Shown: positions 17,561-25,765 of the stretch, piece after piece | Position numbering within the stretch: the stretch's first letter is position 1 | How the letters are laid out: each line of letters opens with the position of its first letter | Assembly: GCA_006383075.2 (NCBI GenBank) | Contig: SMNH02000009.1 | Span: forward strand, 62,001 to 126,000 | Source: Kordia sp. TARA_039_SRF | Lineage (GTDB): Bacteria; Bacteroidota; Bacteroidia; Flavobacteriales; Flavobacteriaceae | DNA: 64,000 nucleotides | Reading direction: 5' to 3' | Notes under the pieces: model-generated | What the model saw: the letters and a program-made list of their open reading frames with translations, nothing else | Databases searched by the model: none | Told to the model about the DNA's origin: nothing | Program-made: the position numbers and the translations under genes

Positions 17561-18165
17561 AAAAAACTTTTAAAAATACAACCATACAACACAGCATTTA
17601 AAACCGTAATAACTATCGAATAAAAATTACCGCCATAATTCAGGAAACGATGAAAAATAAGCAGCGGAATCAATCCTATATAAAAAGAAAACAATCCTGT
17701 AACAATCCAAAAGCGTTGCGAAGAAGCAAACGACATGATGGTGTTCGTGTTCAGTAATTCTACAAAATAGCTAATGGTTAGGGTTAAAATGCAAAAAGAG
17801 CCTGTAATGATAGGATTTAAGTACAAATTGTAAAATACATCCTTATCAAACAAATCATACAGGTAAAAAATCAGAAAAATAGAAAGCAATACCGGAATTA
17901 AAAATAACCGTTTCCGTAAAATTTTAGAAAACCAAAAAAAGTAAAAAAGAAACGATACTAGTGTAAATACATTGTAGATGATATCATTCAAATTATTTGT
18001 AAAATATGTGTAACAAAGTCCCACAACTTCATGAATGACAACATATATCATAAACCACAAAAAATAACGCTCTGTCGAATGTTTATAGGAATGCCAATAC
18101 CAAATAGCAGCAATCAAAGCTGCTATTTGGAAGCTTAAAAAAAAGGTGTTTACTAATAACTGCAT
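17539..18165 (-). CDS. Multi-pass membrane protein coupled to the LytS kinase
   Basis: The 208-residue protein has about six or seven hydrophobic helices and almost no soluble loops (start MQLLVNTFFLSFQIAALIAAIW; others LFYFFWFSKILRKRLFLIPVLL, split by short charged turns). I recognise no named family. Its 3' end overlaps the kinase start by 22 bp, and its own start is 8 bp after the upstream lipoprotein stop. It is therefore probably co-expressed with both and may form the membrane sensor for the kinase. That role is inference. Confidence 0.7.
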   Translation of the reverse strand: MQLLVNTFFLSFQIAALIAAIWYWHSYKHSTERYFLWFMIYVVIHEVVGLCYTYFTNNLNDIIYNVFTLVSFLFYFFWFSKILRKRLFLIPVLLSIFLIFYLYDLFDKDVFYNLYLNPIITGSFCILTLTISYFVELLNTNTIMSFASSQRFWIVTGLFSFYIGLIPLLIFHRFLNYGGNFYSIVITVLNAVLYGCIFKSFLCLRKKP

Positions 18166-18173
18166 ACTAAAAA

Positions 18174-18728
18174 TCAGTGTATTACATTATGGACTTGACA
18201 TTTTAAAGTAGGCTCGTATTTCTTTGGTGGTCTGCGAGAACCTCCATAATTTAAAGCAGGGATTTCATATACGTTTTCATAATCATTTTCATCATCAGAA
18301 TCAGCACTTTTCTTGGTGGCTACAAAAAATACGGTTGTATAATAAATACCAGGTTCATTTCTGATAGACTTCAAATCGCCTTTAACCTTATCTACTTTCT
18401 GATTGAAATCTTCTATATATTTAGCACCGATATACACACGAAAGCCCAATTCTTCTTCGTTTACATTGTGTTCTTTTGCTTTTTCTCTGAGATATGTTAA
18501 ACCATCTACCATTTGCTTATTGGTAAATGAAATAACTCTATTGTCATATCCTGGATGATTGATAAAATCTTTATTTACGATATAATTATCTTCCATCGTT
18601 TGGGCATCTATAGTGCATAAAGCCGTGTCTGGTACTACCGCAAGATTAACTTTAGGAGTTTTATCGCAGCAACTATTCAATACTAAAAGTAAGAATAAAA
18701 TTGTTAAATATGTTGTGTTTGTTTTCAT
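18174..18728 (-). CDS. Uncharacterised lipoprotein
   Basis: The 184-residue protein has a lipoprotein signal peptide ending in lipobox VLNSC, lipidated Cys at 20 followed by a second Cys. The mature part is mixed alpha/beta (DYNRVIS-like start, GLTYLREKAKEHNV, LGFRVYIGAKYIEDF, IYYTTVFFVATKK). An acidic turn (SDDENDYENVYE) and a basic Pro-rich tail (RRPPKKYEP) end it. No family was recognised. It sits between the Cys-rich protein gene and the membrane protein gene on the same strand, 8 bp before the latter, so a link with the signalling genes is plausible but unproven. Confidence 0.7.
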   Translation of the reverse strand: MKTNTTYLTILFLLLVLNSCCDKTPKVNLAVVPDTALCTIDAQTMEDNYIVNKDFINHPGYDNRVISFTNKQMVDGLTYLREKAKEHNVNEEELGFRVYIGAKYIEDFNQKVDKVKGDLKSIRNEPGIYYTTVFFVATKKSADSDDENDYENVYEIPALNYGGSRRPPKKYEPTLKCQVHNVIH

Positions 18729-18743
18729 AATTGTAAATTTTAG

Positions 18744-18769
18744 GTTCCGCCAATCAAAATCAGCGGAAC
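18744..18769 (-). terminator. Stem-loop between the Cys-rich gene and the lipoprotein gene
   Basis: GTTCCGC and GCGGAAC form a 7-bp stem with a 12-nt loop in the 57-bp gap. There is no good T run on the minus strand, so it may attenuate or process rather than end transcription. Confidence 0.45.
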
Positions 18770-18785
18770 GTTTTTAAAATGATAA

Positions 18786-20063
18786 TTAACTCTTTATGAG
18801 TGAAATAGGAAAGCGTGTTTTTCCTGTATTATCTTGATTGATTTCAATTTGATCAATACAATACTCCACTTCAATTTGGTAATCGCCAGCTCTTGCGTTT
18901 TTACTGGAGAAATGCACTGCCTGACTTGTACAACTACATCCGCACAAATCGCCCAAGTGAATCAAACGATTCGGCACAATTTGAATAAAATTGCTGTCTA
19001 AGGTTCGGATTGTTGGCAATTCCAGCTCTGAAATATCAACCATGTCTGAAATGTTTTGGAAATCTCCAGCTTTTAAACTATCTTCAATATCACGTACATT
19101 ACCAACAGAAACTTGTCCTGAAGCATTGCCAATCCCTTGAATAAGTTCACGCTTTTGCAACAAACTGATTTTGGTAATCGTCAATCCGCGCATGCGTAGA
19201 TTCTTATACGGATTGCAGGCAGTAATGTAGAGAACTTCGTTATCATTATTTTCAAGTTGGTCTCTCTTACTATCGCCCCAATGTAAGTAGAAGCAAGGCT
19301 CTAGTCGTGGTAAATCAAGTTCAGAACAAGTTTCCTTTGTGTACGGAGCTTTGCAACGTCTTGAATTATTTTCGTCACCTTTAATGACAAAAGTTTTTTC
19401 CAAAGCTGATTCCTTCAACTCTTTTCGTTCGTTCTTTATAGAATCTGCACAAGTTCCGCAATGACAATTATCATCACACTCACAATCTTGCTTACAGTCA
19501 TGACATTCTTCCGCAAACAATTCGCGAATAGGAAATCTAAAAATCAAAAACTCATCATGGTTAAACCCTTGAAACGGTGCGCCAGCAGAAGAATCTTTTC
19601 CTGAATCAAACCAAATAAAACGTGCGTTTTTGCTAATATCCGGATACGTTCTAAAAGGTCTTTTTCCATTCGTGTTTCCTTCGGTCACCTTTTTCCATTT
19701 TTTACAATGTGCTTTTTTGAGCTCAGTATTTATCAACTTTTCTGAAGGTCGAGTAGTGTGTAAACTAAAATTAATTCCTGTTGGAAACACTTCCCATTTT
19801 GCATTTGTTCCTGACAATGCACTGTTGCTTCCGTGAAGTTCCGCAAGCAATCCGTTTAAACCGCCATCATCACTCCAACACACAAAATAAATAAACGCTT
19901 CGCAAGTTGCTTTTGCTTCAAATTGAACGGAATCTAAAGAGCTATTACTCGCTATCTTTTGCTGAACTTGATTGCAGTCTCCTATATACACATCTGCATA
20001 ATTATCGCACGAATAAATGCCTTTAAACTGTCTGATTTTTGTACATTCTTTTATATTTTTCAT
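18786..20063 (-). CDS. Uncharacterised protein with a central cysteine cluster
   Basis: The 425-residue protein has no signal peptide or membrane span. Residues 187-205 carry seven cysteines (CHDCKQDCECDDNCHCGTC), spaced like a metal-binding cluster. Further Cys pairs lie near the N-terminus (C7, C19, C30) and late (GDLCGCSCTSQ). The rest appears beta-rich (FIYFVCWSDDGG, FYLHWGDSKRDQ, VLYITACNPY, DYQIEVEYCID). I recognise no family. It is the first gene of the array leading to the lipoprotein, membrane protein, kinase and regulator, with a 57-bp gap and a hairpin after it. A cytoplasmic metal- or redox-responsive role is only a guess. Confidence 0.6.
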   Translation of the reverse strand: MKNIKECTKIRQFKGIYSCDNYADVYIGDCNQVQQKIASNSSLDSVQFEAKATCEAFIYFVCWSDDGGLNGLLAELHGSNSALSGTNAKWEVFPTGINFSLHTTRPSEKLINTELKKAHCKKWKKVTEGNTNGKRPFRTYPDISKNARFIWFDSGKDSSAGAPFQGFNHDEFLIFRFPIRELFAEECHDCKQDCECDDNCHCGTCADSIKNERKELKESALEKTFVIKGDENNSRRCKAPYTKETCSELDLPRLEPCFYLHWGDSKRDQLENNDNEVLYITACNPYKNLRMRGLTITKISLLQKRELIQGIGNASGQVSVGNVRDIEDSLKAGDFQNISDMVDISELELPTIRTLDSNFIQIVPNRLIHLGDLCGCSCTSQAVHFSSKNARAGDYQIEVEYCIDQIEINQDNTGKTRFPISLIKS

Positions 20064-20380
20064 AATCTTTGATTGAACTTTTTACCTACTCTATTAAAAA
20101 ATGGCTTTTCGGTTTCCGCCGTTGAGGTTGTGTCATTACGTAATTCAAGTACAAAGTTGACAGGATGGTTCTCAAAATAATAGTGCAGTTTTATGAAATG
20201 TGAAGTTGATTCGATAAACGGTTTTACTGATTTTATAATACTTTGTTAAAAAACTTACAAAAAGCAATCGCTCTGCTGCGAGAACGTTAATTTTGTGTAA
20301 AATGTAACAGCGTCACGTAACCTTTTGCAATTTGAATCGTCAAGATGCTACACGAATCAATCGAAAAATACATACCACAC
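20064..20380. other. Divergent intergenic region between Cys-rich gene and TonB receptor
   Basis: About 317 bp with no supportable gene. It must hold promoters in both directions. TAATTTTG at 20288-20295 fits the -7 box for the plus strand, but no TTG lies at the right distance. No strong hairpin is seen. Confidence 0.5.
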
Positions 20381-22759
20381 ATGAAACACAGGCTAGTTTG
20401 TCTCTTTCTACTCATGACAACTTTAATCTTCGCGCAAGAAAAATTCAGCGTAAGCGGAACCATCAAAGACCAAAAAAATGGAGAAACATTACTCGGTGCA
20501 ACGGTATACTTAAAAGGCACAACTAACGGCGCCGTTACCAACGAATACGGTTTTTACTCGCTCACCGCAATCGAAGGAAACTATACCTTAGTTGTCTCTT
20601 TTTTAGGCTATGAAACTGTTACCAAAGAAATCACGCTCAACGTAGACCAAACGGTAAATTTTGAAATCACGGAAGCTTCTACATCACTGGAAACGGTAGT
20701 GATAGAAGCCGAAGAATCGGAACGCGTCAGCATTCGAAAACCACAAATGAGTGTTTCCAAACTCAATGCGGCAACCATCAAGCAAATGCCAGTGGTTTTG
20801 GGTGAAGTAGATGTTCTAAAATCAATTCAATTATTACCTGGCGTTACAAATTCTGGAGAAGGAACGGCAGGTTTCAACGTACGTGGTGGCGCGGCGGATC
20901 AAAATTTGGTATTGCTCGACGAAGCCATTATTTACAATACCTCTCACTTTTTTGGGTTTTTCTCGGTGTTTAATGCAGATGCCATCAAGGATATCAAACT
21001 CTACAAAGGTGACATTCCCGCAAAATATGGTGGTCGAATTTCATCAGTGTTAGATGTACGTCAGAAAGATGGAAATAGTAAAAATTTGGAAATTAACGGC
21101 GGTGTCGGACTCATTTCAAGTCGTCTTGCAGTAGAAGGACCGATGTTTAACAAAAAAGGCTCGTTTTTGGTTGCAGGAAGAAGCTCGTATGCACACTTGT
21201 TTATGCCATTAATTGAAGAAATTGCCGATGATAAAATCTCGTTTTACGATTTAAACCTTAAAACCAACTACGAAATCAACGAAAACAATCGAATTTATCT
21301 TTCGGGCTATTTCGGAAGAGATATTTTTGACATTTCACAATTTATCAAAAACCGTTACGGAAATACGTCGGCAAACTTGCGTTGGAATCATGTATTTAAC
21401 GAAAAACTATTCTCCAATCTCTCGTTTATCTACAGCGAATACGATTATGAAGTTATTCTAGATTTCATCAAACTCGATTGGATATCTGACATTAAAAATT
21501 TCAACCTAAAATACGATTTGCGCTATTACGCCAATGACAAACTCAAACTCGATTTTGGTGTTAGTGGCATCACCTACGATTTCAATCCCGGAATCGTGCG
21601 TCCATCAGATCCAAGTTCCACCATCAATTTCAGAAAGCTTGACCAGAAAAGAGCCTTTGAAGGCGCTGCATACATCAGCGCAGAGCATAAATTATCAGAC
21701 AAACTCACCGCGCAATACGGTGTGCGACTGAGTATGTTTAGTCGTTTGGGCGGACAAGCATTGTCAAACTACGCTAACAATCAACCTGTAGTGTATAATG
21801 ACGAAATTGGCATCTATGAAGAAGGTGAGGAAATTGGCACTACGGAATACGACAAAAACGAAAGCATCAAAACCTTTGCAAACGTTGAACCGCGTTTGGG
21901 ACTGTCGTATCAACTCAATGATGAATCTTCGATAAAAGCGAGTTACACGCGCTCTGTGCAATATGTACACTTGTTGTCCAATACCATTTCGGTAACGCCG
22001 TTGGATGTTTGGGCACCAAGTGGTGAATATATTGATCCGCAAAAATCCAATCAATATGCTGCAGGATATTATCGAAATTTTAACGACAAGAAATATTCGC
22101 TAGAAGTAGAAGCATACTACAAAAATGTTGATAATCGAATTGACTATATCGACGGCTCCAACTTAATTGGAACCAACAATATTGAAACCGAAATCTTAAA
22201 TGGAGAAGCACGCGCGTACGGTTTGGAAGTATTATTCCGAAAAGACAAAGGAAAATTTAAAGGTTGGATAGCGTATACTTTATCAAAATCGGAGCAACGC
22301 GCATTGGGCGGAATTGCTGGCGGACCTGGCATTAATCGTGGAAATTGGTACAATACACCATTCGACAGAACACACGACATTTCCATCACGGGAAGTTATG
22401 ATTTTAGTGAAAAATGGAAATTCAGTGCAAATTTTGCTTATCAAACAGGTCGCCCAGTAACCTTTCCAAACGGACAATATGAGTATGACAATTTATCGAT
22501 TGCGAGTTTCAACCAACGAAATGCCAATCGCTTGCCTGATTATCACCGATTAGACCTTTCCGCAACTTATACTCCGACAAAAAATAAAAATCGTCGCTGG
22601 CAAAGTGAATGGGTTTTTGGGTTGTATAACGCTTACGCGAGAAGAAATGCTGCATCAGTCTCATTTACACAAGATTTTAACACAGGAATTAACGAAGCAC
22701 GTCGATTGTCCATTTTTGGAAGTGTTATTCCGTCAATCACATATAATTTTAAATTTTAA
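20381..22759 (+). CDS. TonB-dependent outer-membrane receptor (carboxypeptidase-regulatory-like domain)
   Basis: I choose the ATG at 20381 (792 residues) because it begins a clean signal peptide (MKHRLVCLFLLMTTLIFAQ); an in-frame ATG at 20345 would put 12 extra residues before it. Next comes a CarbopepD_reg-like domain (about 22-105: SGTIKDQKNGETLLGATVYL). The plug has LPGVTNSGEGTAGFNVRGG and DIPAKYGGRISSVLDVR. The 22-strand barrel ends in ITYNFKF. Such receptors import or bind large ligands using TonB energy. The DUF4249 lipoprotein follows after 4 bp, a common pairing in Flavobacteriia. The ligand is unknown. Confidence 0.92.
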   Translation: MKHRLVCLFLLMTTLIFAQEKFSVSGTIKDQKNGETLLGATVYLKGTTNGAVTNEYGFYSLTAIEGNYTLVVSFLGYETVTKEITLNVDQTVNFEITEASTSLETVVIEAEESERVSIRKPQMSVSKLNAATIKQMPVVLGEVDVLKSIQLLPGVTNSGEGTAGFNVRGGAADQNLVLLDEAIIYNTSHFFGFFSVFNADAIKDIKLYKGDIPAKYGGRISSVLDVRQKDGNSKNLEINGGVGLISSRLAVEGPMFNKKGSFLVAGRSSYAHLFMPLIEEIADDKISFYDLNLKTNYEINENNRIYLSGYFGRDIFDISQFIKNRYGNTSANLRWNHVFNEKLFSNLSFIYSEYDYEVILDFIKLDWISDIKNFNLKYDLRYYANDKLKLDFGVSGITYDFNPGIVRPSDPSSTINFRKLDQKRAFEGAAYISAEHKLSDKLTAQYGVRLSMFSRLGGQALSNYANNQPVVYNDEIGIYEEGEEIGTTEYDKNESIKTFANVEPRLGLSYQLNDESSIKASYTRSVQYVHLLSNTISVTPLDVWAPSGEYIDPQKSNQYAAGYYRNFNDKKYSLEVEAYYKNVDNRIDYIDGSNLIGTNNIETEILNGEARAYGLEVLFRKDKGKFKGWIAYTLSKSEQRALGGIAGGPGINRGNWYNTPFDRTHDISITGSYDFSEKWKFSANFAYQTGRPVTFPNGQYEYDNLSIASFNQRNANRLPDYHRLDLSATYTPTKNKNRRWQSEWVFGLYNAYARRNAASVSFTQDFNTGINEARRLSIFGSVIPSITYNFKF

Positions 22760-22763
22760 GAAG

Positions 22764-23612
22764 ATGAAAAAATACATACCACACTTACTTTTAGTTTTCT
22801 TACTAACGACATTGATTTCGTGCGATGATCCAATAGATGTAGAGTTGACAGAAGCGCCACCACGACTAGTGATTGAAGCATCTCTCGATTGGGAAAAAGG
22901 CACTGCTGGAAACAATCAAACGATAAAATTAAGCACTTCTACGCCATTTTTTGACAACAATTCAGATACAAGTGTTACAGGAGCCAGCGTAAAAGTGACG
23001 AACAACGATACTAATGCAGAATTTTTCTTTACCGACCAAAATGACGGAACGTACACAACCAATAGTTTTGTGCCAATTTTAAACAACTCGTATACGTTAG
23101 AAGTTGCTTACAACGGCGAAGTGTATAACGCTACGGAAACCATGATGCCAATTACAGGCATCAATGAAGTATTTCAGTCGTTGGAAGGTGGTTTTGACGA
23201 AGAATTGCTCGATGTCAACATTACGTATGACGATCCGCAGGAACTAGGAAATCACTACATGATACGTTTGCAGGAAGTAGGTGATTTATTTCCAATCATT
23301 GAAACGCGCTCAGATGAATTTACCAACGGAAATGTCCAAGATGAATTCTTTGAAAAAGACGAAGATGATGACAATCCCAACAATCAATTTGATCCAGGAG
23401 ATTCTGTAAACATTAAGCTTTTTGGGATTTCGGAGCGGTATTACAATTTCATTACTTTACTTATAGAACAGTACGATTCGGCAGGGAATCCGTTTGCAAC
23501 AACGCCAGCAGAAATTCGCGGAAACTGTATCAATGTAACCAACGAAGACAACTACGCTTTCGGTTATTTTAGAGTTACCGAATTTGATCAAGTAGATTAT
23601 ACGTTTCAGTAG
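22764..23612 (+). CDS. DUF4249 family outer-membrane lipoprotein
   Basis: The start chosen is the ATG at 22764, 4 bp after the receptor stop, because it gives a lipoprotein signal peptide (MKKYIPHLLLVFLLTTLISC, Cys 20). The mature 262 residues are beta-rich with an immunoglobulin-like first part (ASVKVTNNDTNAEFFF, NNSYTLEVAYNGEVYNATE). A strongly acidic stretch (EKDEDDDNPNNQ) suggests calcium binding. The C-terminus has the NCINVTNEDNYAFGYF motif typical of DUF4249. It is probably a surface-exposed partner of the receptor, comparable in position to SusD with SusC. Confidence 0.88.
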   Translation: MKKYIPHLLLVFLLTTLISCDDPIDVELTEAPPRLVIEASLDWEKGTAGNNQTIKLSTSTPFFDNNSDTSVTGASVKVTNNDTNAEFFFTDQNDGTYTTNSFVPILNNSYTLEVAYNGEVYNATETMMPITGINEVFQSLEGGFDEELLDVNITYDDPQELGNHYMIRLQEVGDLFPIIETRSDEFTNGNVQDEFFEKDEDDDNPNNQFDPGDSVNIKLFGISERYYNFITLLIEQYDSAGNPFATTPAEIRGNCINVTNEDNYAFGYFRVTEFDQVDYTFQ

Positions 23613-23622
23613 AGTGTCTTTT

Positions 23623-23645
23623 GTCATTCCTGCGTAGGCAGGAAT
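23623..23645. repeat. Dispersed palindrome (GTCATTCCTGC-GTAG-GCAGGAAT)
   Basis: ATTCCTGC, loop GTAG, GCAGGAAT at 23626-23645, preceded by GTC. It is the same family as 15909-15932. A degenerate copy with GTCATTTT and GGCAGAAATCTACAC follows within 120 bp. Confidence 0.7.
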
Positions 23646-23805
23646 CTTAGTGTAAGGAATTATAAAAGTAATTTTCAGAATCTAACGTAAAGAGTTTAGA
23701 CTTTTTCAGATGTCATTTTAGTTTGTTACAGAAAGGCAGAAATCTACACTAGAAAAAAGTCTTGATTCCAGCTTCCAAAAATCTTGAATTCTTAAAAAAA
23801 GGCAT

Positions 23806-23840
23806 AAAAAAACCTCGGTAATAGTAAGACACTACCGAGG
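23806..23840 (-). terminator. Minus-strand rho-independent terminator
   Basis: Read on the minus strand, CCTCGGTA and TACCGAGG enclose a 12-nt loop and T7 follows. No annotated minus-strand gene lies just upstream of it. Confidence 0.75.
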
Positions 23841-23898
23841 GAAGAAAAACTAGTAAATAGGTTTTGAGATGTATTTTCTTTTTCCCGAACTTTGTGAG

Positions 23899-23930
23899 AC
23901 AACTATCGAAATAGTTGTTTTTCTTTTTCA
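23899..23930 (+). terminator. Hairpin with T tract (plus strand)
   Basis: ACAACTAT, loop CGAA, ATAGTTGT, followed by TTTTTCTTTTT. On the plus strand it is a good terminator. On the minus strand it would be an internal hairpin with a TTCG loop. Confidence 0.65.
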
Positions 23931-24229
23931 TAACATTCGTTTTCCCATGCTAATTTTGTAAGTTCAGTTAAAAAAAGGGCAACAAAGACTTTAGCCTCGA
24001 TCTCAATAGCTTTGCTGCCACTTATTTTCAACTAATAAAAAACCGACTTAATTGAACTTAATTATTTTTATGAACGTTTAGAAATGTTAAATTTCTATGT
24101 ATTTAATATCTTTTTTGTGCGTTGTTTGATGATAAAACAAGCAACTTTCAAAATACCCTACCGATATTTAAAAAAAATTTAAAAATAAATTTACGTAGTT
24201 TTGAAAATCGAACATTTAGAAGCCAATTA

Positions 24230-24742
24230 ATGACCTCAGACGATAAATCTGTTTGTGAGCAAAAACACTACGAAAGTATCTTTAATACACATGCCGAAAC
24301 CTTACGGAATTTTGTGTATTATAAATGTGGTAGCCAACAGCAAGCAGAAGACATTGTACAAGAAGCATTCATAAAATTGTGGAAAAACTGTTCGAAGGTA
24401 ATTTACACCAAAGCAAAATCATATTTATTTACCGTAGCAAATAATATGTTTTTAAACGAGGTGGCACATGAAAAAGTAGTATTAAAATACAAACAACAAA
24501 CCAAAAGTAAAGTTTCAAACGAAACGCCCGAATTCCTATTGCGACAAAAAGAATTCCAAGAAAAATTGCAGCGAACCATTGCCAATTTGCCAGAAGGACA
24601 ACGCGAAGTATTTTTATTAAGTAGGATAGACAAAAAAACGTATGCAGAAATTGCAGAAATCATCGGACTTTCTGTAAAAGCAGTGGAAAAAAGGATGCAC
24701 AAAGCACTCATAACCATGCGAAGGGAAATAGGAAATATTTAA
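24230..24742 (+). CDS. ECF-type RNA polymerase sigma factor (FecI-like)
   Basis: The ATG at 24230 gives 170 residues. Upstream in-frame codons back to a TTG at 24122 encode a Lys/Asn-rich, non-family extension and are not used. Sigma region 2 is visible (FVYYKCGSQQQAEDIVQEAFIKLWKN, promoter-melting residues in AEDIVQEAF). Region 4 contains LPEGQREVFLLSRIDKKTYAEIAEIIGLSVKAVEKRMHKAL (split here by my reading into a linker plus helix-turn-helix). It directs transcription of its own regulon and is normally held by the FecR protein encoded 53 bp downstream. The TonB receptor after that completes a cell-surface signalling set. Confidence 0.92.
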   Translation: MTSDDKSVCEQKHYESIFNTHAETLRNFVYYKCGSQQQAEDIVQEAFIKLWKNCSKVIYTKAKSYLFTVANNMFLNEVAHEKVVLKYKQQTKSKVSNETPEFLLRQKEFQEKLQRTIANLPEGQREVFLLSRIDKKTYAEIAEIIGLSVKAVEKRMHKALITMRREIGNI

Positions 24743-24795
24743 AAAAAAGTAGGGTATTTTGTATAGAAACTGTTTAATAAGCGAATCAATCACGA

Positions 24796-25713
24796 ATGAT
24801 GGAAGAAAAATATGATGATACATTTTTAGCAAGATGGCTTGCCGATGAACTTACAGAAGCAGAAAAGCTTCAGTTTGAAAGTTCTGAGGAGTATCAAGAC
24901 TATCTGCAAATCATTGAAAGTGCGGATCAACTAGAAGCACCTTCATTTGATGGAAAAGCCGTGTTACAATCGATTCAACAAAAACAACAAGAAACTCCAA
25001 AAGTGCGCAAACTCCGTACTTATTGGGCATATGCTGCGGCTGCAGTCGTAGTTTTCTTTGTTAGCTTTTCGTATTTCTACCTTAATGCTTCAGAAATTGT
25101 TACTACCGATTTCGGCGAGCAAACAACGGTAACCTTACCAGATGGCTCAGAAGCGATTTTAAACGCAAAAACAACGCTTTCGTTCAACGAAAACGCTTGG
25201 GCAAACGACCGAACGGTTATCTTGGAAGGAGAAGCATTTTTTAACGTAAAAAAGGGTGAAACTTTTACCGTACAAACAGCTTTGGGCACTGTTGAGGTAT
25301 TGGGAACACAATTCAACGTGCTTACTGACGACGAAAATATCTTTGAAGTAAAATGTCACGAAGGAAAAGTAAAAGTGACTTCCAAAACACAAGAAACCGC
25401 TATTTTAACACAAGGAAATGCATTTTCTTCTATTGACGGTCAAACGGCTTCTTGGGATTTTAATCCGAATCATCCTTCGTGGAGAGACGGCGAAAGTAAT
25501 TTTAGAGAAATGCCGTTGCAGCATGTTATAAAAGCACTTCAAAATCAATACAATGTTAAGTTCCAACTAGGACAGATAGACGTTTCTCAACGTTTTACTG
25601 GAACATTTTCTCATAAAAATTTAAAACTTGCATTGCGAACAGTCTTTGATGCTATGGAAATTTCATATACTTTTAAAGGCAAAAAAGCAATTATACTCAC
25701 AGAAGCGAAGTAA
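24796..25713 (+). CDS. FecR-family anti-sigma factor
   Basis: The 305-residue inner-membrane protein has a cytoplasmic N-terminal sigma-binding part (residues 1-72: FLARWLADELTEAEKLQFE) and one transmembrane helix (about 75-95, YWAYAAAAVVVFFVSFSYFYL region). The periplasmic FecR domain (TTDFGEQTTVTLPDGSEAIL, TVEVLGTQFNVLTDD) is followed by a C-terminal DUF4974 domain (HVIKALQNQYNVKFQL). It should restrain the sigma factor and release it when the downstream receptor binds ligand. Gaps of 53 bp on each side mark one operon. Confidence 0.93.
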   Translation: MMEEKYDDTFLARWLADELTEAEKLQFESSEEYQDYLQIIESADQLEAPSFDGKAVLQSIQQKQQETPKVRKLRTYWAYAAAAVVVFFVSFSYFYLNASEIVTTDFGEQTTVTLPDGSEAILNAKTTLSFNENAWANDRTVILEGEAFFNVKKGETFTVQTALGTVEVLGTQFNVLTDDENIFEVKCHEGKVKVTSKTQETAILTQGNAFSSIDGQTASWDFNPNHPSWRDGESNFREMPLQHVIKALQNQYNVKFQLGQIDVSQRFTGTFSHKNLKLALRTVFDAMEISYTFKGKKAIILTEAK

Positions 25714-25765
25714 TTTTTTCAATTAAAAAGATAAATTCGCAAGAGGAAGTTTTACCGTTACGTTT

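Larger units (their letters stand above)
23613..24229. other. 617-bp intergenic region with repeats and terminator hairpins
   Basis: No credible gene is seen. It contains the dispersed palindrome at 23623-23645 and a decayed second copy near 23710-23745. A minus-strand terminator lies at 23806-23840, a second hairpin with a plus-strand T tract at 23899-23930, and the AT-rich leader of the sigma factor gene from about 24060. The minus-strand frame at 23749-23931 is rejected as protein-coding because a terminator runs through it. Confidence 0.6.

Noticed and set aside
23749-23931. Sixty-residue minus-strand frame
   Set aside because: A strong terminator hairpin and T7 run through its middle and the peptide has no family-like features. 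It is listed as a possible non-coding RNA instead.
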